Assembly (NCBI GenBank): GCA_035533015.1
Contig: DATLUQ010000060.1
Location: 1-39,539, forward strand
DNA: 39,539 nt
From: Gemmatimonadaceae bacterium
GTDB lineage: Bacteria > Gemmatimonadota > Gemmatimonadetes > Gemmatimonadales > Gemmatimonadaceae
Reading direction: 5' to 3'
The notes beneath the pieces are model-generated. The model saw only the letters and a list, made by a program, of their open reading frames with translations, was not told the origin of the DNA and made no database searches. The stretch's first letter is position 1. The number at the start of each line of letters is the position of its first letter. A program made the position numbers and the translations under genes. This document shows positions 17,253-26,535 of the stretch, one piece after another.

Positions 17253-18992
17253 CTACCCGCCCGTCGAGTTCGGCTCGAGGCGCTCGAACGTCCGGCCGAG
17301 CCACTGCAGGACACCCTGAAGTTCGAACGCCAGCGCCGCGCTCCCGGTCACCATCGTCCCGGCCACGGCGAGCGGACCGTTGAGTTTCAGCGTACCGATC
17401 GCCACGATCGCCATTGCCACCGGCACGAGCAGGAGTAACGCGAGCAGCACGAGATAGAAACCCATGATGAGGATCATCTGCCCCATCATCTCCACGCCAC
17501 CCGGGACGACCGTCCCCAACCGGGCCCACCCCGGAAAGAGAATCGGCATTCCGTTCTGGATCGTCACGCTGCCCGCATTGAACGCCAGCAACACGGGCAA
17601 TGCCCCGACCGCGATCGCGAGCTGCATACCTGGCGGCGCCCATTGCAGCCCACCCGCCTGTGCCACCAGCGCGGCGGCGCCCAACGCCACCGCCTGCACC
17701 ACGGCCAACGGCACCGACACGCTCAACACCTCGGCGGCGACGACGGTCGTTCCGCTGAACGGAAGCGTCTTCAGTTCCGCGAGATGCTGGAGGTCCTGCC
17801 GCAGATCGCCGCGCAGCATCAGCGGGCCCATCAGCACCATCACCGCCGCGAACGCGAACAGCGCACTCACGATTCCACTCAGCGCTCCCAGTTTGGATCC
17901 GCTTACGAACCCGATGACGAGGGCCATCAGCACCGGGGCGATGAGCTGCCGCTGCTGCGATGTACGCCGCAGGCAGGCGATGTTCTTCCACACGATCGCC
18001 ACCGCCGGATGCCCGGTGGGGGCCAGCGGAATGCCCGTGGTGCCGCGCGCACGAGCCGGTTGGCGGGGCGCAACCCCGCCGGCGCTCCCGCCAGACAGGG
18101 CGGCCCGGCGTCCGCGCATCGCCGCGAGCTTTTGTGCGCGCTGCGCGGTGGCCGCCAGCGCCGCTTCCTCGAACGCCGTATCCGTGCGCAGCACCCACCA
18201 GACGTGCACGAGCAGCATGAACACGGCGGCGGGCACCGCGGCCAGCCAGGCCGATGTGGACATGGCGAACACGGGACCGATCACGGCGGCGAACGGCCAG
18301 AGCACGTAGCGGGCCGGTGCCTGTGACACCGTGGCGCTGAGCACCGCCACGCGCCCGCTCAGATCGGCCGCCTCGCGCAACGGCCCGATGCTCGGCACGA
18401 GACTCGCGGCCACCCCCACCACCACGACCGTGAACGCGGCCAGCGACAGCACGTGGCGCCGCACGCCCTGCCGGCCGTGCTCCGCCCACGACGTGCGCAC
18501 CAGTGACGACCCCAGCCGGTGCAGATAGATGGTGCAGAACAGGATCCAGAAGCCGATGCCCCGCGCCCACGCCGGGAGGCCACCCTGCCCCGCATTCACC
18601 AGGAGCACCCAGATCAGCGTGTTGAACAGCAGCGGTACCTGTCCACGCACGAGCTTGTACCCCACGAGCTGGCGCCGCGACACGGGCGCCGGGAACAGCA
18701 TCGACGCCTCGGCCTGGGTGAACGCGAGCGCCGTGCTGTCACCACCGAATAGCCACATGGACACCGCGCCCAGCACCAGTCCACCGAGTACGAGCAGATG
18801 GCCGCCGTCGCCGAGCAATGGGAATGACTGGGCCTTGGCGCTTCGCGGATTGCGCCAGAAGATGAAGTAGAAGTACGCCACCCCGATGATGATGGCGAGC
18901 GCGTAACGCGGGTTCTTCGACTGTCGGATCCGGTGGACGATCCGGTTGCGAAAACTCGTCCAGGTGAGATAGAAGAAGGCGCCGGTGACCAT
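17253..18992 (-). CDS. ABC exporter membrane protein
   Basis: The 579-residue integral membrane protein has about twelve hydrophobic segments in two halves and a basic, Gly/Ala/Pro-rich linker (near residues 285-330). It resembles putative ABC-exporter permeases that lack a fused ATPase. ALAFTQAEASMLFPAPVSRRQLVGYKLVRGQ in the first half (here read across 110-140) is characteristic of that group. The start lies three bases after the ATPase gene stop, so the two form one transporter. The substrate is unknown. Confidence 0.82.
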   Translation of the reverse strand: MVTGAFFYLTWTSFRNRIVHRIRQSKNPRYALAIIIGVAYFYFIFWRNPRSAKAQSFPLLGDGGHLLVLGGLVLGAVSMWLFGGDSTALAFTQAEASMLFPAPVSRRQLVGYKLVRGQVPLLFNTLIWVLLVNAGQGGLPAWARGIGFWILFCTIYLHRLGSSLVRTSWAEHGRQGVRRHVLSLAAFTVVVVGVAASLVPSIGPLREAADLSGRVAVLSATVSQAPARYVLWPFAAVIGPVFAMSTSAWLAAVPAAVFMLLVHVWWVLRTDTAFEEAALAATAQRAQKLAAMRGRRAALSGGSAGGVAPRQPARARGTTGIPLAPTGHPAVAIVWKNIACLRRTSQQRQLIAPVLMALVIGFVSGSKLGALSGIVSALFAFAAVMVLMGPLMLRGDLRQDLQHLAELKTLPFSGTTVVAAEVLSVSVPLAVVQAVALGAAALVAQAGGLQWAPPGMQLAIAVGALPVLLAFNAGSVTIQNGMPILFPGWARLGTVVPGGVEMMGQMILIMGFYLVLLALLLLVPVAMAIVAIGTLKLNGPLAVAGTMVTGSAALAFELQGVLQWLGRTFERLEPNSTGG

Positions 18993-18995
18993 GGC

Positions 18996-19739
18996 TCAGT
19001 CCGCGGCGGTCCGTTCGGTCCCGCCGCCGGTGAGCATCAGGAACACCTCTTCGAGCGTGTGCCCGGCGAGTCCGGGGCGCGCGGCCACGATCTCGGCCAG
19101 CGTTCCGTACGCCACGGCGCGCCCCTTCGCGATCACGAGCAGCTTGGTGCAGAGCTCCTCGACCAGGTGCAACAGGTGGGAGCTGAGCACGACGGCGGCG
19201 CCTTCGCGCGCCCGCGCGGCAATCGTGTTCTTCATGCGACGCATGCCGGCGGGGTCGAGCCCGGTGAGCGGCTCGTCGAGTATCAACCCCGTGGGATTGT
19301 GGAGCAATCCGCAGGCGATGGCGAGCTTCTGCCGCATGCCGCGTGACAATTCGCCGGGCAGCACGTTCGCCTTGTCGGCCAGTTCCAGTTCGCGTAACAG
19401 CGCCGGCGCCCGCGCCTCGGCATCGGCCACGCCATACACGCGAGCGATGAACGTGAGGTGCTCGGCCACGGTGAGATACTCGAACAGATATGGCTCGTCG
19501 GGAATGAAGGCCAGCGCCCGCTTGGCCTCCACCGGATCGCGCGCCATGTCGTGGCCGGCTATCGACACCGCGCCCGTGGAGGGGGCGATGATCCCCACCA
19601 GACAACGCAACGTCGTGGTCTTCCCCGCGCCGTTGGGGCCCACCAGACCGAGCACTTCGCCGGGCTCGACGTCGAAGCTGAGCCCGGACACGGCGGTGAA
19701 ATCGCCGTAGAGCTTCGTGAGTTCGTGAACAGTTATCAT
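18996..19739 (-). CDS. ABC transporter ATP-binding protein
   Basis: The 247-residue ATPase has Walker A GPNGAGKTT (residues 34-42), a signature read as LSRGMRQK where most have LSGGMRQK, Walker B LILDEPLTGLDP and the switch His in LSSHLLHLVEEL. It energises the adjacent membrane protein. I start at ATG 19739, where the family sequence (MITVHELTKLYG) begins. A GTG 30 bases upstream is possible. The Shine-Dalgarno is weak. The Arg in the signature is tolerated in several DrrA-like exporters. Confidence 0.92.
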   Translation of the reverse strand: MITVHELTKLYGDFTAVSGLSFDVEPGEVLGLVGPNGAGKTTTLRCLVGIIAPSTGAVSIAGHDMARDPVEAKRALAFIPDEPYLFEYLTVAEHLTFIARVYGVADAEARAPALLRELELADKANVLPGELSRGMRQKLAIACGLLHNPTGLILDEPLTGLDPAGMRRMKNTIAARAREGAAVVLSSHLLHLVEELCTKLLVIAKGRAVAYGTLAEIVAARPGLAGHTLEEVFLMLTGGGTERTAAD

Positions 19740-19805
19740 CGGTGCGGGGTTGCGGGGAATGCCCACCACAATAGCCTCGGCGCCGCGACGGCGCGACTGG
19801 TCGGG

Positions 19806-20792
19806 CTACTCCGCGCGGAGCTCCGAGTGGTCGCCCACCGTGGCCTGCCCCGAGAATCCTTCGACCACGGCGCCGTCCCCGATCATCGAATCGTGGATCG
19901 TGCTGCGCACGATGCGCGCGTCCGTGCCCACGATCGTGTTGCGGAGCGCCGAGCCCTCGACCGTCGTCCCGGCGCCGATCGACACGTTCGGCCCGATCGT
20001 CGCGTTGCGCAGCGTGACCCCATCTTCCACGTACACCGGCTCCACGAACGCGACGTCGGCACCCGCCTTCGGGTGCCGCGCCATGCCACGCTTTTCCAGG
20101 ATCGTGCGGTTCGTCTCGAGCAACGTGTCGAGCTTGCCCGCGTCGTACCACCCCTCGACGTCGACCACGCGGATCTTCGCCCCGTGGTCGATCATGTACT
20201 GGAAGGCGTCGGTCAGGTAGTACTCCCCCTTGTTCTTCGGCGCCTTGAGGACGCGGTCGATCCCCTCGTACAGCAGCCTCCAATCGCGGACGTAGTAGAG
20301 CCCGATGTTGGCGCGCTTCGAGATCGGGGTCGAGGGCTTCTCCACGATCTTCGTCATATTGCCGTCGGCGTCGGTCACCACCACGCCGAACCGCTGGTAG
20401 TCCTCGACCTCTTTCGTCCAGATGATCCCATCGGCGTCGATCGTGTGGATCACCGACAGATCGGCGTCGAAGATGGTGTCCACGAACACGATCAGCACCG
20501 GCTGGTCCACGTACGGCGCGGCCAGCGCCACGGCGCCGGCCGTGCCATCCTGCACCGCTTGCTCGATGAAGACCGAGTCGAACGGATACTTACCGCGCGC
20601 GTACGCCTCGACCTTGTCCTTGAGGTGCCCCGTGATGTAGATGACCTGCTCCACCCCGCCCAGCCGCTGCAGATCGTCCATCAGGTAGTCGATCACCGGT
20701 TTGCCCGCGATCTTGAGCATGGGCTTCGGGGTGACGTGCGTGTGCGGACGGAGCCGCGTTCCCTTGCCCGCCAGTGGGATGATCACTTTCAT
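19806..20792 (-). CDS. Sugar-1-phosphate nucleotidyltransferase with left-handed beta-helix
   Basis: The 328-residue enzyme starts with the nucleotidyltransferase signature LAGKGTRLRPHTHVTPKPML (residues 7-26), where the Gly loop and Lys bind NTP and sugar phosphate. VFVDTIFD and EKPSTP follow. Residues from about 245 form hexapeptide repeats (for example VTLRNATIGPNVSIGAGTTVEG), as in glucose-1-phosphate thymidylyl- and GlmU-type enzymes. It makes an NDP-sugar for surface glycans; which nucleotide and sugar is not clear. It overlaps the cupin stop by four bases (ATGA). Confidence 0.9.
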   Translation of the reverse strand: MKVIIPLAGKGTRLRPHTHVTPKPMLKIAGKPVIDYLMDDLQRLGGVEQVIYITGHLKDKVEAYARGKYPFDSVFIEQAVQDGTAGAVALAAPYVDQPVLIVFVDTIFDADLSVIHTIDADGIIWTKEVEDYQRFGVVVTDADGNMTKIVEKPSTPISKRANIGLYYVRDWRLLYEGIDRVLKAPKNKGEYYLTDAFQYMIDHGAKIRVVDVEGWYDAGKLDTLLETNRTILEKRGMARHPKAGADVAFVEPVYVEDGVTLRNATIGPNVSIGAGTTVEGSALRNTIVGTDARIVRSTIHDSMIGDGAVVEGFSGQATVGDHSELRAE

Positions 20793-21190
20793 GGTGCGCT
20801 GGTCCCCTCGCGTCCGTAGCGGTCCTGCAGCCGGACGACGTCATCGAGATTCGCCGTGGAGGCTTCGAGAATGTCGCAATCGGTCACCGCTTCCATCTGG
20901 TGCACGGTGAACGGTGTGATGCGATAGGCCTCGCCAAGTTGGAGCTTCACGTCCACCGGCTTGGCGCCGGCCACCAACGCACCGGCCACCGCCGGCAGGT
21001 CCCACACCCGATAGATCAACTCACCCGAGAGTAGATAGACGGTCTCGTCCTTGACCTCGTGATACTGCACGGATAGCGCGTGACCCGCTCTGATGTGCAG
21101 AATCTTTCCGACGTAACGGTCGGAGTGGGCCCAGATCGTTTCATGCCCCCACGGTTTGGGCACGTGGGTGACGGGAGCGCGGCCGGACAT
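20789..21190 (-). CDS. Cupin protein, mannose-6-phosphate isomerase-like
   Basis: The 133-residue single cupin starts PKPWGHETIWA, the entry typical of type II phosphomannose isomerase/mannose-1-phosphate guanylyltransferase cupin domains. It has the metal motifs SVQYHEVKDETVYLLSGE and ITPFTVHQMEAV (His residues and Glu). It is coupled by ATGA to the nucleotidyltransferase, so together they may act in nucleotide-sugar supply, with the cupin as a sugar-phosphate isomerase or regulator. Activity is not proven by sequence. It is the first gene of the pair, divergent from the phosphatase across a 306-bp gap. Confidence 0.85.
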   Translation of the reverse strand: MSGRAPVTHVPKPWGHETIWAHSDRYVGKILHIRAGHALSVQYHEVKDETVYLLSGELIYRVWDLPAVAGALVAGAKPVDVKLQLGEAYRITPFTVHQMEAVTDCDILEASTANLDDVVRLQDRYGREGTSAP

Positions 21191-21496
21191 ACGAGTTCGG
21201 GGTGAAGGACGCCGTAATATGGCACGGGACCGCCCTCGCCGCTCGCCTGCCGCCGTGGCAGCGGCTGCTTCCGGTGGTCAGCGTGCGTTCGCCCACCCGC
21301 ACCAGACGCACCAGTGGCGTTGCACGACAAGGACACGCCTGGTGGTGCGCCCACCAACGGGCCGCGGACCGCCCGGCATCGATCGGCGCCCATCGCACCT
21401 CCGGCCCCGGACGGTGTATCTTTCTTCATTCGAGTTCCCCCCGGCCCGCTGGCGGCCGGGCCCTGACGAGACTTTCCGGTACGGAAGGAACGACCC
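21191..21496 (+). promoter_or_regulatory. 306-bp divergent intergenic region with two leader hairpins
   Basis: I see no convincing gene here. On the plus side there is a possible -10 element TATCTT (21417-21422) without a clear -35. Then comes a GC-rich hairpin with 7-bp arms CCCGGCC/GGCCGGG (21440-21460). A second stem pairs CTTTCCG (21472-21478) with CGGAAGG (21482-21488, one G-T pair) and would hide the AAGGA ribosome-binding site of the phosphatase. Towards the cupin, CATATT about 30 bases upstream of its ATG is a weak -10 candidate. Confidence 0.4.
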
Positions 21497-22108
21497 GTGC
21501 GCGACACAGCACATAGCAAGCCGACGACGCGACCCCGCTGGCGGCGGATCGCAAAGCGAACGGGCATTTCTGCGCTGGTGGCAGTTCTCGCCTTGGGCGC
21601 CTACTTGGGCTCCCTCCAGCTCACCGGAAACATCCACACCGTGCAGGCGGGCGAGGTCTATCGCTCCGCTCAACTCGACAGCAGCCAGTTCTCGCGGGTC
21701 ATCCGGACGGACGGCATCAAGTCGATTCTCAACCTCCGGGGCCCGCACCCCCAATCGGGGTGGTACGAGACCGAGGTTGCCGTCGCTGGCCGCCTCGATG
21801 TCGCTCATTATGATTATGGTATATCCGCCGAGCGTCCCGTGACGCCCGAGCAGATCGCCGATCTCCTGAAGATTCTCCGCACGGCCCCGAAGCCCATCCT
21901 CGTCCACTGCCAGGGCGGCGCGGACCGGTCGGGACTGGTCTCGGCGCTCTACGAACTCGTCATCGAAGGCGTGAGCCCCGCGCAGGCCGCGGCGCAACTC
22001 TCCCTACGCTACGGCCACTTTCCCTACCTCGGCAGCAAGACCAACGCGATGGACCACACCTTCTGGGACTACGTGGATCAGCATCAGACCGTCGGGGTTG
22101 TTCGCTGA
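21497..22108 (+). CDS. Membrane-anchored tyrosine/dual-specificity phosphatase-like protein
   Basis: The 203-residue protein has a basic N-terminus, one transmembrane helix (about 22-42) and a periplasmic phosphatase-like domain. The P-loop HCQGGADRSG gives a CX5R motif with Cys138 and Arg144. GEVYRSAQL and SILNLRG are typical of the Siw14/DSP-like bacterial branch. It may act on phosphotyrosine, phosphoinositides or polyphosphates. The general acid is not obvious by eye. The GTG start is preceded by AAGGA. The ribosome-binding site could be masked by a hairpin. Confidence 0.85.
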   Translation: MRDTAHSKPTTRPRWRRIAKRTGISALVAVLALGAYLGSLQLTGNIHTVQAGEVYRSAQLDSSQFSRVIRTDGIKSILNLRGPHPQSGWYETEVAVAGRLDVAHYDYGISAERPVTPEQIADLLKILRTAPKPILVHCQGGADRSGLVSALYELVIEGVSPAQAAAQLSLRYGHFPYLGSKTNAMDHTFWDYVDQHQTVGVVR

Positions 22109-22221
22109 CCCTTGGTCTCTGATCGCTCAGGACTCGTCTCGCCCGTCATCCAGCGCGACGGCCTACGCGCGGGACGACTGATCAGGTGGGAGGTCGGAGA
22201 CCTGAATCCGGTCCTCGACCC

Positions 22222-25200
22222 CTACCACAGATCCGCAAAACCAAATGTCCACCGCACCGCAATGGTTGCGTGGCCGTGCGTGAGTCCCCCGCCGCCAGCC
22301 AACGCCGGTTGCTGCACGATGAGCGGTGCATCCAGCCGGAATGTCACGTCGCGATCGTACAGGCGCCCGCGCAGCGCCAATCCCACGCCGGCGTCGGCCA
22401 GGAACGACCCGTTCAACTGATACGTATCGGACGAGGCAAAGCCGGCGTCCCCGAACAGCGAGCCCCAGAGCGACAGTTCGCTGAACACCTGGGTCGCCAA
22501 CCGCTGCGATAGTTCCCCGTTCGCGGCTACGATCCGCTTGGCCGTGAGCGCCTGATCGTAGCCGCGCAGCCCAGCGCCCCCCAGCGGCAGATAGTTCAGC
22601 CCCGGCCGCGTGAGAATCGATCCGTTGGGCCGGTACCAGTCGTTCTCGAAGTTGGCGAGCGGATCGGTCGCCGACACATGCAAGGCCCGCTGGGCGGGCG
22701 GGTCGTTGCTGAGACCGCCGTACAGCCGCAACGCCAGGCGCTCGTCGCCGGCATCCCACGTGTTCATGCTCCCGACCGCCAGTTCGACGCGCCCGTACGC
22801 GCTGGAAGCCCCTGCGAGCGTCGGCGTCGCGCCCTCGCCCAGGAAGCCGATTTGCGGTCCCTGCCCCGGGCTCGCGGGCGTGACCGGCCGATAGAGGTAC
22901 CGGTCGCTCGGTAGCGGCGAGAACCCCAATGCAACGTCGGCCACGACCGACACGTCCCCGTCTCCCGCGTCAAACGCCGCCGCCGGCGCGCGCAGGCTGA
23001 ACGCGCCGTTCACCTCGGTGAGCGACCGTCGCTCCCAGTAGGCCGGCACCATCGCCTGGTCATAGATGTAGGCGCCCACGGCGCCCAGCGTCGCCGACAT
23101 GCGCGGGCCGCGGGCCGTCCAGAGCGTGCTCAGGTCCCAGGTCTGGGCGAGGTCCAGCTTGGCGATGCCGTCGAGGAGCGCGCCGCCACCCTTCAATCCC
23201 ATCAGCGGACGATCGGCATCGGGGATATATGGATTTTCGAATCGCAACCACCCCTGCACGCGACTGATGCCCACGGGGACCGCGCCGGAGGCCGTCGCCC
23301 TCGATGCGCTCGTCACCGCGAGCCCGAAGTCGTACCGGTCCACCAGGTTCAGGTAGCTGGTCCGCGCTCGCATCCCCAGCGTCAGCGCCCCGGTCTCGGA
23401 ATACCAGACCAGCGGTGACAGGGCCACGAGGGAGTGATCGCGGCTGGCCTGGTCCAGGAATGGCCAGTCGAACACCGCCTGCGCGCCACTCAGCCCGAAC
23501 AGCGCTGGGCCCACCACGTCGTTCCGCCGGTCCCAATCGTACGTGGTGTGCCACGGGTCGAGCCGCACCTCGAGCGGTTTGCCCGCCGTCGTGATCGAGA
23601 CCGTCTGCTCGTCGGGCGCGTGGGCGCCTCGCGCGATCGTCCACCCGCTGTCGGTCCGCACCCCCACCGGCATCGGGTGCTCGTACGCGCCGCGGCGCAC
23701 GATCGTGGCCTGTGTGAGCCACCGGCCGTCCGGCTGCTGCGAGGTGGTGGCCTCCGTGAGCGCGTAGTCCACGAGGCCCACGCGGTGTACCCATTCGTCG
23801 AAGAACCAGTCCAGCTTCCGCCCAGACACCCGTTCGGCCGATGCCTCCATCGCCCGTTCGTCCACGTGCTTCAGTGCCCACCGATTGTAATAGTCGTGGA
23901 AGAACGCCTGGAACACGCTGTCGCCCAGCACGTCGCGCAGCTGCGAGTACATGAGTTCGCCACGGGTGTAGATCATGGCGTTGTACGTGCCGAAGTCACG
24001 GAAATCGTAGGCCGGGGTCCCGATGGGCTGGGTGTGCCCCTCGATATCGCGCTGCACCATGCCAAGTCCGCGCGCCTGCTCCGGCGACATCGTGGTGGCG
24101 TACGCGCGATAGCCCACGCCCAGCAGCGGCGGCATGGGCGGGCCCAGCTGGGCCAGTTGCTGCGGCGTCTGCCCCAGCGCCCACGACGTCTGGTACGACG
24201 TCAGCCCCTCGTCCATCCACCCCGAGCGCCACTCGTTGTTGGCCAGGATGCCGTACGTGAACTGATGCCCCGTCTCGTGCAGGATGAGCGGCAGCCCGTC
24301 GCTCCCGTCCATGATCATCATTGGGAACTCGGTGCCGCCCCCCTCCAGCCGGTGCAGGTTCGTGAACGTCGGCCAGGCGTAGGGGCCCCAGATCTTTTCC
24401 AGCCAGGCCAGCGCCTGGATGGACCGCCGCACGGCGATACCGTTTCCCCATGTAGAATCATCGCCGGGACGGTACAGGACATTCACGGCCACTGTGTCCC
24501 ATGTCTTGAAGTGGGTGCGCGGCACCCGCCGCACGAAGATCCCGCCTTCATATCGGTAGTCCGGCGACACCGACCACGCGAAATGGTGTACGTTGCGCGC
24601 GAAGAAGCGCACCGCCTTGTCCCCCTCCGGCAGCGCTGCCTCGGGCGCCGGTGGCACACTGTCATAGGCCTCGCGCGGGATGTACAACGTGCCCCACCGC
24701 TTCACCCTCTCCCACCCCGGATCTCCCGCCACCGGCACCCCCGTGGCGCCGATCACCTGGTCCGCCGCCACCACCAACGTCACGTCATACGTGCCGAACT
24801 CGCCGTAGAGTTCACCCGACGGCACGAACGGATTCGGCTCCCACCCGCCGCGATCGTACACGGCCACTTTGGGATACCACTGTGCGAAATCATAGCTCCG
24901 CCCCTTTCGCCCCTGGCGCCTGAGCACGGTGGACGGCCGCGCATCCCACTGCAGATGCACGCGGATCGAATCGCCCGGCGCCACCGGATGCGGGAGGGCG
25001 AAGTGCGCCACCGTGCTGTCGCTCGCGCCGGGGTAGTCCGGCGCCACCGGCACACCGTCGAACGTCGGCACGGCCGTGAATCGCTCGTAGCCAAAGTCCG
25101 GGTTCTGCAGGTCCTGGAACCGCACGCGCCCCTCGCGCTCGTCCACCGCGCTCCACTTGGATCCCGGACGAAACGCGTTCAGGTACTGGTGGAAGTACAT

Positions 25201-25401
25201 CTCGTGCAGGGTATCGGGCGAGTGGTTCACATACGTCAGGTCGGCCACCCCGTGCACCACGTGGGCCGCTTCGTCCAGCGTGGCCACGATCTGGTAATGC
25301 ACGTGTTGCTGCCAGTAGCCGACGGTGTCACCCGACGCGGGCGTCGTGTTGGCGCCCTGCTGGAAGGCGAGCAGGAGGGCACAGAGGGCGGTGGTCGTCA
25401 T
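22222..25401 (-). CDS. M1 family metallopeptidase fused to an Omp85-like beta-barrel
   Basis: The 1059-residue protein has a short signal peptide, an M1 N-terminal domain, and the gluzincin site HETGH with His375, Glu376, His379 and the third ligand Glu398 (HEXXH-X18-E). GGGTEFPMM near 355-362 stands in the place of the GxMEN motif. From about residue 640 the sequence changes to alternating amphipathic strands with an LRGY motif at 945-948, SLFGDAGF and LADAGVGLALRG, and ends WTFGFADLW with a terminal Trp. This is like the BamA/FhaC/D15 barrel, so the enzyme is probably anchored in the outer membrane. AAAGGA precedes the ATG. It is divergent from the zinc-ribbon gene. Confidence 0.88.
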   Translation of the reverse strand: MTTTALCALLLAFQQGANTTPASGDTVGYWQQHVHYQIVATLDEAAHVVHGVADLTYVNHSPDTLHEMYFHQYLNAFRPGSKWSAVDEREGRVRFQDLQNPDFGYERFTAVPTFDGVPVAPDYPGASDSTVAHFALPHPVAPGDSIRVHLQWDARPSTVLRRQGRKGRSYDFAQWYPKVAVYDRGGWEPNPFVPSGELYGEFGTYDVTLVVAADQVIGATGVPVAGDPGWERVKRWGTLYIPREAYDSVPPAPEAALPEGDKAVRFFARNVHHFAWSVSPDYRYEGGIFVRRVPRTHFKTWDTVAVNVLYRPGDDSTWGNGIAVRRSIQALAWLEKIWGPYAWPTFTNLHRLEGGGTEFPMMIMDGSDGLPLILHETGHQFTYGILANNEWRSGWMDEGLTSYQTSWALGQTPQQLAQLGPPMPPLLGVGYRAYATTMSPEQARGLGMVQRDIEGHTQPIGTPAYDFRDFGTYNAMIYTRGELMYSQLRDVLGDSVFQAFFHDYYNRWALKHVDERAMEASAERVSGRKLDWFFDEWVHRVGLVDYALTEATTSQQPDGRWLTQATIVRRGAYEHPMPVGVRTDSGWTIARGAHAPDEQTVSITTAGKPLEVRLDPWHTTYDWDRRNDVVGPALFGLSGAQAVFDWPFLDQASRDHSLVALSPLVWYSETGALTLGMRARTSYLNLVDRYDFGLAVTSASRATASGAVPVGISRVQGWLRFENPYIPDADRPLMGLKGGGALLDGIAKLDLAQTWDLSTLWTARGPRMSATLGAVGAYIYDQAMVPAYWERRSLTEVNGAFSLRAPAAAFDAGDGDVSVVADVALGFSPLPSDRYLYRPVTPASPGQGPQIGFLGEGATPTLAGASSAYGRVELAVGSMNTWDAGDERLALRLYGGLSNDPPAQRALHVSATDPLANFENDWYRPNGSILTRPGLNYLPLGGAGLRGYDQALTAKRIVAANGELSQRLATQVFSELSLWGSLFGDAGFASSDTYQLNGSFLADAGVGLALRGRLYDRDVTFRLDAPLIVQQPALAGGGGLTHGHATIAVRWTFGFADLW

Positions 25402-25462
25402 GATCCTTTAATCAAGAGCCTCTGGACGAGTCGCGGAATCTCGGTAATAGTAGACGGGAGAA

Positions 25463-26530
25463 ATGTACTCCACCTGCATCTTCTGTCACGCGCCGCTGGG
25501 CGACAACGACGCCATCGAGCACTTCCCGGTGGGGCGACGGCTCGCGTTCGACGCCGACAAGGGACGCCTGTGGGTGATCTGCGGCAGCTGCGCGCGCTGG
25601 AACCTCACCCCGCTCGACGAGCGATGGGAAGCGATCGAGGAGGCCGAGCGCATCTTTCGCGCCACCCGGATGCGTGTGACGACGCAGAACATCGGCCTCG
25701 CCCGGCTGGCGAGCGGCGTACAGCTCGTCCGCATCGGCAACCCACTGCGTCCCGAATTCGCCGCCTGGCGTTATGGCTCGCGGTTTGCTCGCCGGCGGCT
25801 CAACGTCCAGCTGGCGACGAGCCTCACGGCAGCGGCCGCGGGCATCGCCGGCATCGCGCTGGCCCCGGTACTCGTCCCAGCGCTCGTCACGAGCACGATG
25901 TCCATCGTCGCCTTTCCCGGCTTCACGACCATCGCCGGCGCGATCCCCGTGATCGGAGCACTCGCTGCCCGCGACTACCTCCTCGACGATCGTGTGGTGG
26001 CCCGGTTCCGGAAAGGCAGGCGGGTGCTCACGGTGCGCGCACGCCACACGCGCGACGCTGAGTTCCACGTCGCCGGCGACTACCCCACGCTGCGCCTGCC
26101 CCACGAGGACGGCTGGACGTATTTCGACGGCGGCGAGGCGCTGCACCTGGCCACCGTGCTGCTGGCCGGCGCTAACCGGTTCGGTGGGTCGAACGTCCGC
26201 GTGGGCGACGCGGTAGCCCGCATCGAGCGGGCGGGTGACGCATCCAATTTTCTCCGCGAGGCGTCGCGGGCCGTGGAGTGGCGTGAAGGCCGCGTGATGT
26301 CGGTGCTCAACAGCCTGCGCGGCTTCGGCGCGCTCCACCTCTCACCCACTGAATGCCTGGCCCTCGAGATGGCCATGCACGAGGAATCCGAGCGCCGGGC
26401 CCTGGAAGGCGAGCTTGATCTCCTGGCCGACGCGTGGCGCGAGGCCGAGCAGATCGCCGCCATCGCCGACAACCTGCTCACTCCCAGCGGATTCGAGGCG
26501 CTCAGCCGTTTGCGCCCATCGGAGGGGTAG
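25463..26530 (+). CDS. Zinc-ribbon membrane protein of unknown function
   Basis: The 355-residue protein opens with a four-cysteine zinc ribbon (Cys5, Cys8, Cys40, Cys43). A helical region and a hydrophobic block (about 117-172, probably two membrane passes) follow, then a soluble C-terminal part ending in a long acidic helix (MAMHEESERRALEGELDLLA). I do not recognise a named family. GGGAG precedes the ATG. Codon use matches its neighbours. The zinc ribbon at the very N-terminus suggests a cytoplasmic sensor or scaffold tied to the membrane, which is speculation. Confidence 0.75.
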   Translation: MYSTCIFCHAPLGDNDAIEHFPVGRRLAFDADKGRLWVICGSCARWNLTPLDERWEAIEEAERIFRATRMRVTTQNIGLARLASGVQLVRIGNPLRPEFAAWRYGSRFARRRLNVQLATSLTAAAAGIAGIALAPVLVPALVTSTMSIVAFPGFTTIAGAIPVIGALAARDYLLDDRVVARFRKGRRVLTVRARHTRDAEFHVAGDYPTLRLPHEDGWTYFDGGEALHLATVLLAGANRFGGSNVRVGDAVARIERAGDASNFLREASRAVEWREGRVMSVLNSLRGFGALHLSPTECLALEMAMHEESERRALEGELDLLADAWREAEQIAAIADNLLTPSGFEALSRLRPSEG

Positions 26531-26535
26531 GACCG

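Noticed and set aside
21202-21516. Small plus-strand open frame in the cupin-phosphatase gap
   Set aside because: It starts with GTG, lacks a ribosome-binding site, overlaps the phosphatase start and has no recognisable sequence.
23434-26061. 875-codon open frame on the plus strand
   Set aside because: It is antisense to the M1-barrel gene, very His/Arg/Pro-rich, matches no family, and runs on into the zinc-ribbon gene in another frame. It is an artefact of high GC.
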